A stretch of DNA of 64,000 nt. Origin: Coix lacryma-jobi var. lacryma-jobi. Taxonomy: Eukaryota > Streptophyta > Magnoliopsida > Poales > Poaceae. Below the pieces are notes generated by a model, which was not told the origin of the DNA, ran no database searches, and worked only from the letters and a program-made list of their open reading frames with translations. Where the stretch lies: the NCBI GenBank assembly GCA_009763385.1, contig CM019828.1:22825000-22888999 (forward strand). The letters run 5' to 3'. A program made the position numbers and the translations under genes. Each line of letters opens with the position of its first letter. Position 1 is the stretch's first letter. This document shows positions 22,380-33,716 of this stretch, in pieces.

Positions 22380-25300
22380 TAGAACAAACCTTTCTAAATT
22401 CAAGTAGAAGAAACCTTTAATTATATTTTCATATTTAAAAATAATAATTTTTAGATATTTTGTACAAAAGTATTTCTACTTCGATTTACCTCCTTGAACT
22501 TTCAATTTAGTCTGATTTGCCTCCTCTCATATGGCATAACATCAGCAAAAACCACTATCGAAACAGGTTAGGGTGCAAAAGTGAACGGTTTTTAAAAATT
22601 GTGGAAGGTTAAAAAAAACTGGTTTTGTAGACTTAGAAGAAAAATCTTATAGAAATTAGCCACCCACTATTGGTCTTTGAGCCGATTTTTTGTTTGTGCC
22701 ATTTAAAAATAACAATTCCTTGCATATACCATTAAAAAATGAAATTCTCTTGATACCAAACTCTTGATTTTTTTTTTGTATTTCATGCCACTCTATCCGG
22801 GCTCTGTTCGCATGAGCTACACTTCGACTTTAATCCGTTCAAATCAGCTATGAAATACTATCTTTCTCTCATAACAAATCAGTCGTCTCAGCTTATCAAC
22901 TAAGTCCTGCTAATTTGACAAAGTGCTATGGCTGCTAAGCCAATACTACCACCCCCCTATTTCTCAGTAATCTCTTTTTATTTCTTCTTTCTCGTAGAGA
23001 GCAACACATCCATATACAACTTAGAGCATCCTTAACAGTTTGGTAATACCACTATCAATTCTATTTTTTTTCAAAGAATAAAAAAAACTTCTCCAACAAC
23101 TTCCTATTCTAACTCCAAAATATTCGCGTTTGGGAAAACAAAGTCATCCACGCGTAAAGATACTTTGCTCTGTTTATGCCTTTTTTTTTGCGATTTTGCT
23201 CTGTTTATGCCTACTACTTTCACTTGTTGCATGAAAAAAAGCGTACACCCAAATAGCAAAATGTTTACTTCCTTTTTTCCCCACTTGTCAGCTCCGGCAA
23301 CTGAGCCAAACGCAACCCCGGACCGACGAAATCTCGTTCTACGTACGGATTCACCTTGACGTACTGCGGCTACACACCATGTTCGATCGGCCGGGTCTTT
23401 GGAGATACGGGCAAGGAGCAACGGTCTCCTCCGCTCGGCCGCCGACGCACGCAGTTGCCGTCGAACACACCTCCCTCGCGTCGCGCCTGTCGGACGCGAA
23501 CCCGCCGGCGGCCGGCGCCAAATTGGCTACGTGCCCACGCGCCGCGCCCGGTGGCCCGGCCCCGACCCCAAACGATCGTGTCGTGTGTCCCGTCTGCTGC
23601 ATGGAAGGCAATCCATGCAACACGCGAGGGATCATGGCACGCCGGGCAAGTACGGCCGCAGGCCTCACGTCCAACACTGGCGCGTCACGTCGAACACACA
23701 GCATGATTCCATCCCCGGCCGGCCGCGGCCGGCGCGGCCATGATTCCCACCCTTTTTTTCCCCGTCCGGAGCCGGCAGCGCCCGTGCCGCGCCGGTGCCC
23801 CCGCCCTCAGGCTTGCCCGAAAAAGAGGTGGGCGGCAATGAGTGTGCGACCGGGGATGGACGACGAGGACGAGAGACGAGCTCGCCAGTTGCCATGGCGA
23901 GCGTCTGAGCGAGCGCACTGAGCAGCAGGCAGCACCCGCGGGCCGCGGCAGAGAGCAGCAGAGCGCGGGCCGGTACTGCCCCTCGCTCAGCAGTCCAGTC
24001 TCTGCACTCGGCTCGGCTGCCGCCTGCCTGCCTGCCTGTGCCAGTGTGGCAGAGTGTGCTGTTGCTTGCCTTCGACCTCTTCTTTTCGCCACATCACGGC
24101 TCAGGCTCAGTGTCCTTCTTATCTCTTTTTTAACTTTTGTATATGTAGTAATATTTTTTTAAAAGAAATTGTCTTTTCTATCTACCCCATCTTAAGGCCT
24201 CCTTTGCCTTCCCTCGCTTCTTTTTCCCCTTTCTCTCTCCTCTTTCCCTCAATCTCTTTTTCTCCCTCGTCATCTTTTGTTGTTGGCTTTGTCAGGAGGA
24301 GCCAGAAAGCGACCGTCGCGTACAGTACGTACGTACAGTACGTACATCGTGTGCTGCTGAAACAGAGGAGGCGTTCTGCTGGTCTCTGATCAACGAAATG
24401 CGTTCCCATGGCACCGCCGGCCGAGGAGCTGCCAGGCTGCATCTGCATCGCCAATTCGCCTAGCACCATTGCACCAACCATTTCTCACCAGCAAGGGTCT
24501 TGCCATGTCTGCGGCGGCAAGATGCACTGCGCTCGCTGCACCGAGCGTTCCGTCGTCATTTTCACAGAGCAGAAGTGCAGGAAGACGCGGCGGCCGCTCA
24601 GAGGCAGTCAGGCTCACCACTTCACCAGGCCGCCGATCTGTCTTTTGACCCGTTCCTTCACATCACGCCACGCGACCGCGAGAGATGAGAACCAAGGCAT
24701 CGCTTGCATGCGGCGGGCCCAGGATATCTTTGCAGCCCCACATGGCAGTGACCGATGCCTTCTCCTTGCCGCCGGCCTGCTCGGGGGGTGGGGCCCGGGT
24801 CCCTGTCCTCTGGCGCGCGCCGCGAAGCAATCAACCCCATGCTGATTCCGAATTCCGTTGGGCAGTTTGCATGCTGTTGCAGCTGCTTCCAGTTGGCCTC
24901 AGGCCTCTACCGGAACTACCACCACAGTCCACAGGGGAAGAAATCAGCCCAGCCGCATCCATGAGCAGCAGCAGCAGGGAGCAAAATGGCGTAGTAGTAG
25001 TTGTCGTTGCCTTGTTGGAATCACGGCAGTTTCTTGCATGTTTTGATTGGACGGGACCTAGAACTTGTACAGTGACAGCTTCTGAGAATTAATACTCGCT
25101 GATGAAATGATAGTTCTCCGGTTCCACGATCGTGTACCACCACCACCTGGCGTAGTTGCTCCCAGCTAACATCCAAATTCTTCAATCAGCACTGGACTCT
25201 TGGCGTTTTTCTCCCCGGAGTCCATGGATGAGGATCGCATGTACTAGTAAGTAATAATAGGAATAATTAGGAAGCATCTTGATTATTTGTTTAGTTGGAC

Positions 25301-25700
25301 TTGGAGATCAGACTGTACTTGAGACTTTGAGAGACAAGGATATTCTCTGCACGGCTCCCGGAGACCAGCTTGGCAGTTACAGTAGATATATGGAGTATTA
25401 TATATATAAACCGACAATCGGGTCTAAAGCTTTTCTGTTATATGGAGATTAATTAGCAGTACGGAGCACGAGCTTGACTGTGAACCCGAATGGGCATGCC
25501 ACTTTGACAGCGATCAGCTGGGGACTAAACTTCCATCATCAGCCCCACCGTGCTCTTCAGACTTGCGCTACTATCTAGTCCCACCAGCTGGGCATCCGCT
25601 CCTCCATGCCATGCAGATGCAGTTGCTCAAAAAATCGCGCACCCACTACCACTACACGCCGGGCCCCGCGGTCTCTCAGCGGCCACCCTGCCTCGGCCCC
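22380..25700. other. Intergenic region between uS17 and the receptor kinase, no gene called
   Basis: The left part (to 23340) is AT-rich, with a short direct repeat of 'tttgctctgtttatgcct' at about 23165 and 23200. The part from 23340 to 24950 is GC-rich and open in several frames on both strands. None of these frames has a recognisable domain, so I regard them as composition effects or an unrecognised first exon. A tandem 'acagtacgtacgt' palindromic run lies at 24318-24347. A TATATATATAAA tract lies near 25400. Confidence 0.4.
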
Positions 25701-25732
25701 ACCCGTCAGGTTCCTTGCCATCCATGATCATT

Positions 25733-25760
25733 TCACTGTCACTGTCACTGTCACTGTCAT
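25733..25760. repeat. TGTCAC hexanucleotide microsatellite
   Basis: Four consecutive (CACTGT)-type units lie about 290 bp upstream of the receptor-kinase ATG, probably in its promoter or 5' leader. Confidence 0.7.
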
Positions 25761-26051
25761 CCAAAGATGCCATGGCAACAATGGCTGAGTGGGCATGCAG
25801 ACCAGACCAGTAGACCACCACCACCCGCGGCATCACATCCATCGCCTCGCGCCTCGCCCCCATTTCCTTCCTGCCGTCTTGCTTTGCATGACACGAGAAA
25901 AAGCAAAGCCAAAGGCACTCCACTCCACTCTATGCCCTGCCGCCCCTGCCCGCCCAGGCCCAGCTCTCGCTTTTCTTTCTCCTTCCACACCGGGCGCCTC
26001 CTCTCGCACCCATCATCCCGACATTTCCCCTTCCCCGAGCCAGCTCTTCCG

Positions 26052-29000
26052 ATGGCCTCCACCGGCCTCCTCTCTCTCCCCGCCGCCGCCGCCGCCGTCC
26101 TCGTCCTCGTCCTCCTCTCCTCCGCGCCGCTCCTCGCCTTCGCCTCCGAGCCCCTCAACCCCGAAGGTATGTATAGTAACGCCGTGCGGCTGGCCATGGT
26201 GCACCAAGCCACCAACATTTGATCGATTGGCCTTCTGGTTTTTGATTCGATCGTTGCGTTGCGTTGCGTGGCGAGCTCCGCGTGCAGTGCAGGCGCTGAT
26301 CGCCATCAGGCAGGGGCTGGTCGACCCGCACGGCGTGCTCAGAAGCTGGGACCAGGACTCCGTCGACCCCTGCAGCTGGGCCATGATCACCTGCTCCGCG
26401 CAGAACCTCGTCATCGGCCTGTAAGCTCCCATGCCTGCTCACCTCTCCAGCTCTCCTCGTCTCTCGTGACGAGCCGTACCAAGAAACTGGCAATGGCCGC
26501 GGCCGGCGAGCTCGACTAGCTAATGACGACGACTAACCACGCCTCACGGCCGGGGGGCGCATTGATTTCGCGTTTCAGGGGAGTGCCGAGCCAGGGCCTG
26601 TCGGGGACTCTGTCCGGGAGGATCGCCAACCTCACGCATCTGGAGCAAGTGTAAGCAATCCACAAGAGCCTCCAATTTTTTCCGTCCGCCCATCCATTCC
26701 ATCCGATCCGTCTTGTGTTCTTGGGATGTTGACGAGATACTGGTGTCCCGTTTCGTGCTCTCGTTTCAGGCTGCTGCAGAACAACAACATCACGGGGCGG
26801 CTGCCGCCGGAGCTGGGCGCGCTGCCGCGGCTGCAGACGCTGGACCTCTCCAACAACCGCTTCTCCGGCCGCGTGCCGGACACGCTGGGCCGCATCACCA
26901 CGCTCCGATACCTGTGAGTCTCGTCTTGTCTCATCAGGATTCAGGAAACCAAAACCCCATGATCGTTCAAGTAGGAGGAATTGTTGCTGTTGTTGTCTCG
27001 GCTGCTCATGCTGCTCTGTCGTGTCTGCTTCTGTTCTTGGCTCTTGCCGCAGGAGGCTAAACAACAACAGCTTGTCCGGGCCGTTCCCGGCGTCGCTGGC
27101 CAAGATCCCGCAGCTCTCCTTCCTGTACGTACACACGCACGCCGTCCTGTCGAAGCCATCGGCTTCCCCACCTCGATTCTACTACACCACTACTATGTTT
27201 CTGCTGCTTTTGGTTCCTTTTGCGCTTTAAATCGAATTCACAATCCGTGACTCGATGCGGTTTTGGTCCGGTGTCTGTTATGTTCCCAGGGACTTGTCCT
27301 TCAACAACCTCACTGGCCCAGTTCCGCTCTTCCCGACAAGGACTTTCAAGTAAGTGTGCTTATCACTGCCCGCAAACCACACGATGATCGATCGTCGTCT
27401 TATCCTAATGCACATTGTCACTTTTGCTTTTTCAAAAAGAGCTCGAGCTGTATGATGATGATGGTCTACTGCTAGTACTAGCATCGAATCTAATGCCAAT
27501 GCCAGGGGGTGTTTAATTGTTTGATGTTGGTGGCGTGCGTGCAGCATCGTGGGCAACCCGATGATATGCGGGAGCAGCGCCGGCGCAGGGGAGTGCGCCG
27601 CCGCGCTGCCGCCGGTCACCGTGCCCTTCCCGCTGGAATCCACTCCGGGCGGCAGCAGTGAGCGCTCTTCTTCCTGTCTGACTCTCCTCTCCATGCTTTT
27701 TGCGCTTTTCTCGGAGTGCGTGGCGTGCGTTGCATGCATGCGTCGCTGCCGCGCCTGCCGCCGCTTCTGTAGTTCTGTGCTCTTGCCTCGCCGTGTAGCG
27801 GTCGAGGGGACACGGTGCCTGCCGGAATGGGGGCGCCGGCCGTCGCTTGCGGCGTGCGCGCTTGTAGCTGGTGGCGCGGTCTGGCCTGAATCATGATGCA
27901 AAAAATCTGCTGGCGCCTGGGGATCAGCGTTTGGCTTGTGTGTGTGCGTGCAGGGACAGGGGCGGCAGCGGCGGGCAGGTCAAAGGCTGGCGCGCGGCTG
28001 CCGATCGGCGTAGGGACAAGCCTGGGCGCCTCCTCCCTTGTGCTCTTCGCCGTGTCCTGCTTCCTCTGGCGGCGAAAGCGCCGGCACACGGGGGGCCCTT
28101 CCTCCGTTCTCGGCATCCACGGTACGTACTCGTCGGCAGCAGGCAGCAGCGCCACGTCGCCGTCACCGAGCAACGTCTCTGACAGCAACCTACGGAGTAC
28201 TAGTAACATTCCTGCAAAACGACGGCGAGGCCCGCACCGTAACTAACGCCCGCCCCCGTGTCCGTGTCTGGCCGATCGGTTGGACTGTTGCAGAGCGTGG
28301 CGGCTGCGACCTGGAGGGCGGCGGCGTGGTGGCGCGGCTCGGGAACGTTCGGCAGTTCGGGCTCCGGGAGCTGCAGGCGGCCACGGACGGGTTCAGCGCC
28401 AAGAACATCCTGGGCAAGGGCGGGTTCGGGAACGTGTACCGCGGCCGCCTCGGCGACGGCACGACGGTGGCCGTGAAGCGGCTCAAGGACCCCAGCGCGT
28501 CGGGCGAGGCCCAGTTCCGCACGGAGGTGGAGATGATCAGCCTCGCCGTGCACCGCCACCTGCTCCGCCTCGTCGGCTTCTGCGCCGCCTCCGGCGAGCG
28601 CCTCCTCGTCTACCCCTACATGCCCAACGGCAGCGTCGCGTCGCGGCTGCGAGGTACGTACGTACTGTACTGCTAGAACGTTATCACCCGCCGTCGCGAA
28701 TGGTACAACCGTACACGTACACGTCTCGGCCAGTGCTTGGGGGGTCTTGGGGAAGGAAGAAAGGAAGGGGCGGCCGGCATGGCATCAAGGTTCGTGCAAG
28801 GAGATTACAGACTGTGGTGGGACTGGGAGTGGGACCCAGGCTCCACCAGGCCGGTTGGCCCCACCCCCGCGCGCGCGGAAGTGCACGCAGGAGTCATGGA
28901 GGGAGGGGATGCGCACAGTACCCCCAGCAGTCAGGCGTGGTCGCGTCCCCTGTACTTGGCGCAGGGGACCATGGAGCGCAGACCGCAGAGTGGGGCGCGG

Positions 29001-32000
29001 AGACCACAGGCCGGCCAGACACACCACCGCACTCGCGATTTGTCCGCACCCCTGGGCCGGGCATGCCATCGCTGCTCGCCCTCCCTGCGGTGTGCAGCCG
29101 CGCGCCCCCCGGCCCACCCCGCCACCGCGCGGCGCGACACGAAGCACAACTGCACAAGCCGGCCGGAGCGGATCTGCGCGTACCGGGTAGCAGGCTAGCA
29201 GGAGGAGGAGTACCCGCCACGACCACGCTAGCCACGAGAGACGACAGCATGCAGCAGCGTGTATTTATCGCCGTAGCAGCTGCAACCACTGCGCGTGGCG
29301 TCACGCACGGCACGTATAATGGCTAAGCCCCGCTAATACCCTACCCCGGCGCGCGCGCGCGTCGTACTCGTACCCCGCCAGGTCGGACGCGCGCCCCGGA
29401 CCGTGCCAGCCGGACGACCAGCCGCGCCACCGCGGCTGCCAGCCGCGCCCTCGCTTCCACGAAAAGCCTGGCATGGGCGCTCGCCACCGCGCCCACCTGC
29501 GCCTGCGCGCGGCGGCTGGCATTAGTGTTGAGGAACGAGCGTCTCTTCAGTTTCTAGTAAGGCCTTGTTCAGTTCGCGAAATATTTGGCGAAAAGTTACT
29601 GTAGCGCTTTCGTTGTTATTTGACAAACTTTGTTCAAATATGACCCAACTAGACTCAAAAGATTCGTCTCGACATGAGCAGACTAAAAGTACAATTAATT
29701 ATTTTTTTACCTACATTTAATGTTCCATGCATGCGTCTAAAACATGTACTGCGCAAAATATTTGGGGTCTTTTCGCGAACTGAATGTGTCCTAAATTTGC
29801 TCGCGCGCACGCACGCGTGTCTGTCCTGAACCGGGAGCCGCGCGGCCTACCTGCCGTGCCGGTGCCGGGGCGGGGGTGATCGATAGATGCTCGACGGCTA
29901 TGATGGCCCAGGGTCGGTCATCAGGGTTTTAAGGCTAGAATGCTGTCTTGGTTCCTCGGGGAAGGGTCGTCGGCCCTCGGCCATGCCGGAGGCGTGGTGG
30001 TCGTGGTCCCGTCCAGGTCTCCAGGACCAGGTCTCAGGAGGCGTGGCCGCGTGGGGGCACCGCGCTGGGGGGAATGGAACAGGAACAGCACACAGCACAG
30101 CACAGGGCAGGGCATGTCGGTGTCTTCTTTTGTTCCGGCAGGGGACCTAGCTAGACAAGCTACCTATGTGCCTCCAAGCTCGAACCACGAGCCCGTGTGA
30201 TGTGCCCGTCTGGTCACTGTTCCGGCCTGCAGCTCGCGTGTCCCATGCCAAACAATCCGGAGCACTTGGGCATCATTGTTCTGCTCAGCTAGCTATATCA
30301 CTATCAGACAGCAGAGGCTAATCATCGACTAGCTTGAGCCCCCGCTAAGCATGTACAGTACCACTACTAGTAGTAGTCTAGTTACCCACGTACTGTACGC
30401 ACACGTTCCTGGCAGCTGGTCCGCAGATACAGAACAGACACGTTCTTCTCCTCGTCTGCAAATAAAAATGGTGCTGTCTGTCACACGACGTACTGCATGT
30501 CAACTGTACACGCAGCGGCCAGGGCTGGCTGCGCGGTGCCCAGTGGATCCGACGGCAGGATACGTGGTGCCGGTCCACGGGATACATATATATAAGTACG
30601 TACACGACCATCGCGTTGACACACGACGATGGTGTGCGTTTGTCATACGAATCGTGCATCGTGCTGTCGTACTGTTAGCTGTGTTACTACTGTATAGTTA
30701 ATAAGTTAACCCATGCATGAGCCCCGTGCGCGTGCAATGTTGTTGTCGCAGGGAAGCCGGCGCTGGACTGGGCGACGCGGAAGCGGATCGCGGTGGGCGC
30801 CGCGCGCGGGCTGCTGTACCTGCACGAGCAGTGCGACCCCAAGATCATCCACCGCGACGTCAAGGCCGCCAACGTGCTGCTGGACGAGCACCACGAGGCC
30901 GTCGTGGGGGACTTCGGCCTCGCCAAGCTGCTGGACCACGGCGACTCGCACGTCACCACGGCGGTGCGCGGCACCGTGGGCCACATCGCGCCCGAGTACC
31001 TCTCCACGGGGCAGTCGTCGGAGAAGACGGACGTCTTCGGCTTCGGCATCCTGCTGCTCGAGCTCGTCACGGGCCAGCGCGCGCTCGAGCTCGGCAAGGC
31101 CTCCGGCGCACTGCACAGCCACAAGGGCGTCGTCATGCTCGACTGGGTACGTATCCGATCGAAATCTCCTGCAGCTGCAGCAGCCGCCCGCCGCGTCTCC
31201 TCGCTGCTGCATGTTTTTCTTCTGTCTCAATGCGAAAACAAACAACCTGCAGCTCATCTCATCAGTGAACTTGATTGATAAGCGTTTGAGTCCATCATCC
31301 ATGTCGTTTTCGATAGAAGCTACGTATGTAGGCGATCTGTTAGCAAAGACTTTTTATTCATCACGCACGAGCACGACACGGTCATGTGCATTCATTAGCA
31401 GGGAGTACTCGTACTGTACTAAGGATCGGACGACGGCATCTGGAAATCTGATGCGGCCACAGGATGTCGTTGTTTCAGCTCGACCTGAATTGCAATAACT
31501 GAACCAAACTCTTAAATCTTAACTATGGTCCCCCTACGTGTACCCACCCTCCTCTGCTCTAGCGTGCATGTAGGAAGAAATGGTAAGTACTCCCTCCGTC
31601 CATAAAAACATGCAATTATGAGATCCGTGCCGGTCAAGTCAATTCAACTTTGACCAAGGATATAATAAAAAGTATTATTATTTATATCGTTAAATAAAAT
31701 TATTATGAAAATATATTCTATTACTAATCTAATGGTATATTTTTTTTTATCAAGAATGTTAGTACTTTTTTATATAACTTTGGTCAAAGTTTGAATTGTT
31801 TGACTCCTCGATAAGCGAGAATTGCATGTTTTGTTGGACGGAGGGAGTACTACCAAGCTTGACATACTAGCAATAAACCATGCATCTTTATCTAAAAAAA
31901 GGAATAAACCATGCATACTCAGTCCTGAGCTACACTTGATACGACCTGAATGCCTTCCAGTTCCAGGCTTCCAGCTGTCACTGTTCCTGTAATTAATTGT

Positions 32001-32544
32001 GTATGGTACTTAGCTGCAAAACCTGAATTCCGGATGCTGCTGTACAACTGAAGATTGCTGATACATTCTTTCTTACGGAGTATCTTACTGGTAAAGTAGG
32101 AATACGTATTTGCTTACATCTCTTATTATTTGATTGCCCAAACAAAAGGTGAGGAAGGTGCATCAAGAGAAGATGCTTGACCTGCTGGTGGACCACGACC
32201 TGGGCCCACACTACGACAGGATCGAGGTGGCCGAGGTGGTGCAAGTGGCGCTCCTCTGCACGCAGTTCCAGCCGTCGCACCGGCCCAAGATGTCCGAGGT
32301 GGTCCGGATGCTGGAGGGCGACGGCCTGGCCGAGAAATGGGAGGCCACGAACCGCCCGCCCGGGGGCGCGGCCCCGGCGGCGGGGGCGCCGTGCCACGTC
32401 GACGCGCTCGGCTACGACCACCGCAACGACTCCAACGGCTCGGTCTTCTTCAACGACTTCCACGACAACGAGAGCAGCCTCAGCAGCGACGAAGCAAGGT
32501 CCATCGACATGGTGGAGGAGATGGAGCTGTCAGGACCAAGGTAG
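26052..32544 (+). CDS. LRR receptor-like kinase of the SERK/NIK group (LRR-II)
   Basis: A plasma-membrane receptor or co-receptor kinase. Eleven coding exons join in phase: 26052-26166, 26288-26420, 26579-26650, 26770-26913, 27053-27124, 27290-27349, 27545-27657, 27954-28121, 28294-28653, 30752-31146 and 32149-32544. The CDS is 2028 nt, 675 residues, and all junctions are GT-AG. Order of domains: signal peptide (MASTGLL then an Ala/Leu/Val core); LRR N-cap with [11 protein letters not shown]; about five LRRs, including [15 protein letters not shown] and [10 protein letters not shown]; a membrane span near residues 260-280 ending FLWRRKRR; and a kinase with [36 protein letters not shown] and [18 protein letters not shown]. 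The C-terminus is MELSGPR, as in SERK and NIK proteins. The GNPMIC segment and VDPCSW cap point to the NIK-like subgroup. MITEs lie in introns 9 and 10. No broken domain is seen. Confidence 0.93.
28654..30751 (+). other. Intron 9 of the receptor kinase (2.1 kb)
   Basis: The intron lies between the exon encoding the kinase N-lobe and the exon starting KPALDW. It is GC-rich at first (28740-29550), with many spurious open frames. It then holds a Tourist-like MITE (29561-29791), followed by mixed DNA. It is much larger than the other introns of this gene. Confidence 0.7.
29561..29791. mobile_element. Tourist-like (PIF/Harbinger) MITE
   Basis: The inverted ends are GGCCTTGTTCAGTTCGCGAA at the left and the mirrored TTCGCGAACTGAATGTGTCC at the right. 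TAA is duplicated on both sides (29558-29560, 29792-29794). The 231-bp interior has the 'agacgaat'-like and 'gcatgcgtctaaa' words common in grass MITEs. It sits in intron 9 of the receptor kinase. Confidence 0.85.
31588..31849. mobile_element. Stowaway-like MITE in receptor-kinase intron 10
   Basis: A 262-bp, TA-flanked element starts TACTCCCTCCGTCCATAAAA and ends GTTGGACGGAGGGAGTA. It is near-identical, in inverse orientation, to the element at 45682-45942. Confidence 0.85.
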
Positions 32545-33716
32545 CAGGCAGCCCTTGCTTGCCTGCCGGCAGGGAAGAACCACTTCCTTGATATGATAGC
32601 ATCGAAATCAAAATTCGGAGTGCTTGAAAAAAAAAATACAGGTAGAGAGAGAGGATTGGGTTAGATTTGTTGCGAGTCCCAGTTTGGAATTACTTAAAGG
32701 TATTGCTAGGTGCTTTAGGAGCTTAGAGTTCAGACCACAGTTGTGTAGTTTCTGATGGGAGCCGTCCTTTGCCCTTCGAAAAAAAGATGTAAAGATAAAG
32801 GATGGTTTCTCTTTTGCTTCTTTTCACAGGCTTCTTTTTCTTTTGCTGCTGCTGCTGTTCTCCCTGCTGATCCAGTGACACAAGCACATGCAGCACTGCA
32901 GTCCTTTGGTATTCCGGTCCACTGATCTAGGGCAACCTTTTGCAGCGCAAGCATGTAGGGAATGTGTTGCAAGTAGCGAGGCATGCAGTCATTTTGACTG
33001 CTTTTGTGACCTGTAAAGCAAAGGTGACGAGCTGATCGATTTCCCTTTGGTGACTTTGTAAAAGACTGATGAAACAAGGATGGCTGCAGTACGGATCAAA
33101 ACTAACAAAATCGGACTGTTTCAAACAAAAACACAGAACGATTCAAATATTATCATAGAGTTCCGTTGCAAGTAGCATCCAACAAGAAGAAACCATTGGA
33201 AAAACAGACTTTAGTCCTTTACCAATACTACAAAGTTTCCACGAAATGTCCAGGTTACAGTCACAAACCCAGCGAATGCCCGTTACTCTGGAATCTGGAT
33301 CCCTACAACATGTGCCTCACTATACAGAGATTAGATCCAACAAAGCAACACATTTTACTTGGATGTAACAGAGTAGTTTTTTGAGGAAAAAGACAGCTAG
33401 GCTTACAGTGTATTCCTCGATCAGTACCTAACAAAAGTACATAATACTGTGAATACGCTGTGTATTTTGTATTTACAGAGTAAAACCTATACAACCGGAA
33501 TAACAACACTGACTAAATCGCAAATCGGTAAACATACATCTTGTTAGATAAAGTGATGCCGTGCTCGTGACTGTCTTTTTCCTTTCTACAAACTGATGAA
33601 AGTTTCTGCTCAATAAATCCTCACTGTATAGTTCATTTGTTATTTCCCAATGTTTTGGTCCTTCCTGTCATGTAGACCTCTGAGTGTGTAAATCTTCCTT
33701 GTTCAATCTTTATATA
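32545..33716. other. Convergent 3' region between the receptor kinase and the SET gene
   Basis: These 1.17 kb hold the 3' UTRs of two tail-to-tail genes. No clear additional gene is present. Several A-rich tracts could serve as poly(A) signals, but none is decisive. Confidence 0.5.

Noticed and set aside
23379..24845. Long open frames in the GC-rich region upstream of the receptor kinase
   Set aside because: Several overlapping frames are open on both strands at once. None has a known domain or clear splice context, and this is typical of GC-rich grass promoter DNA.
28280..29326. 348-codon plus-strand frame across receptor-kinase exon 9 and intron 9
   Set aside because: It overlaps the kinase exon in the wrong phase and runs into the intron. 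The peptide is arginine-rich nonsense caused by GC content.
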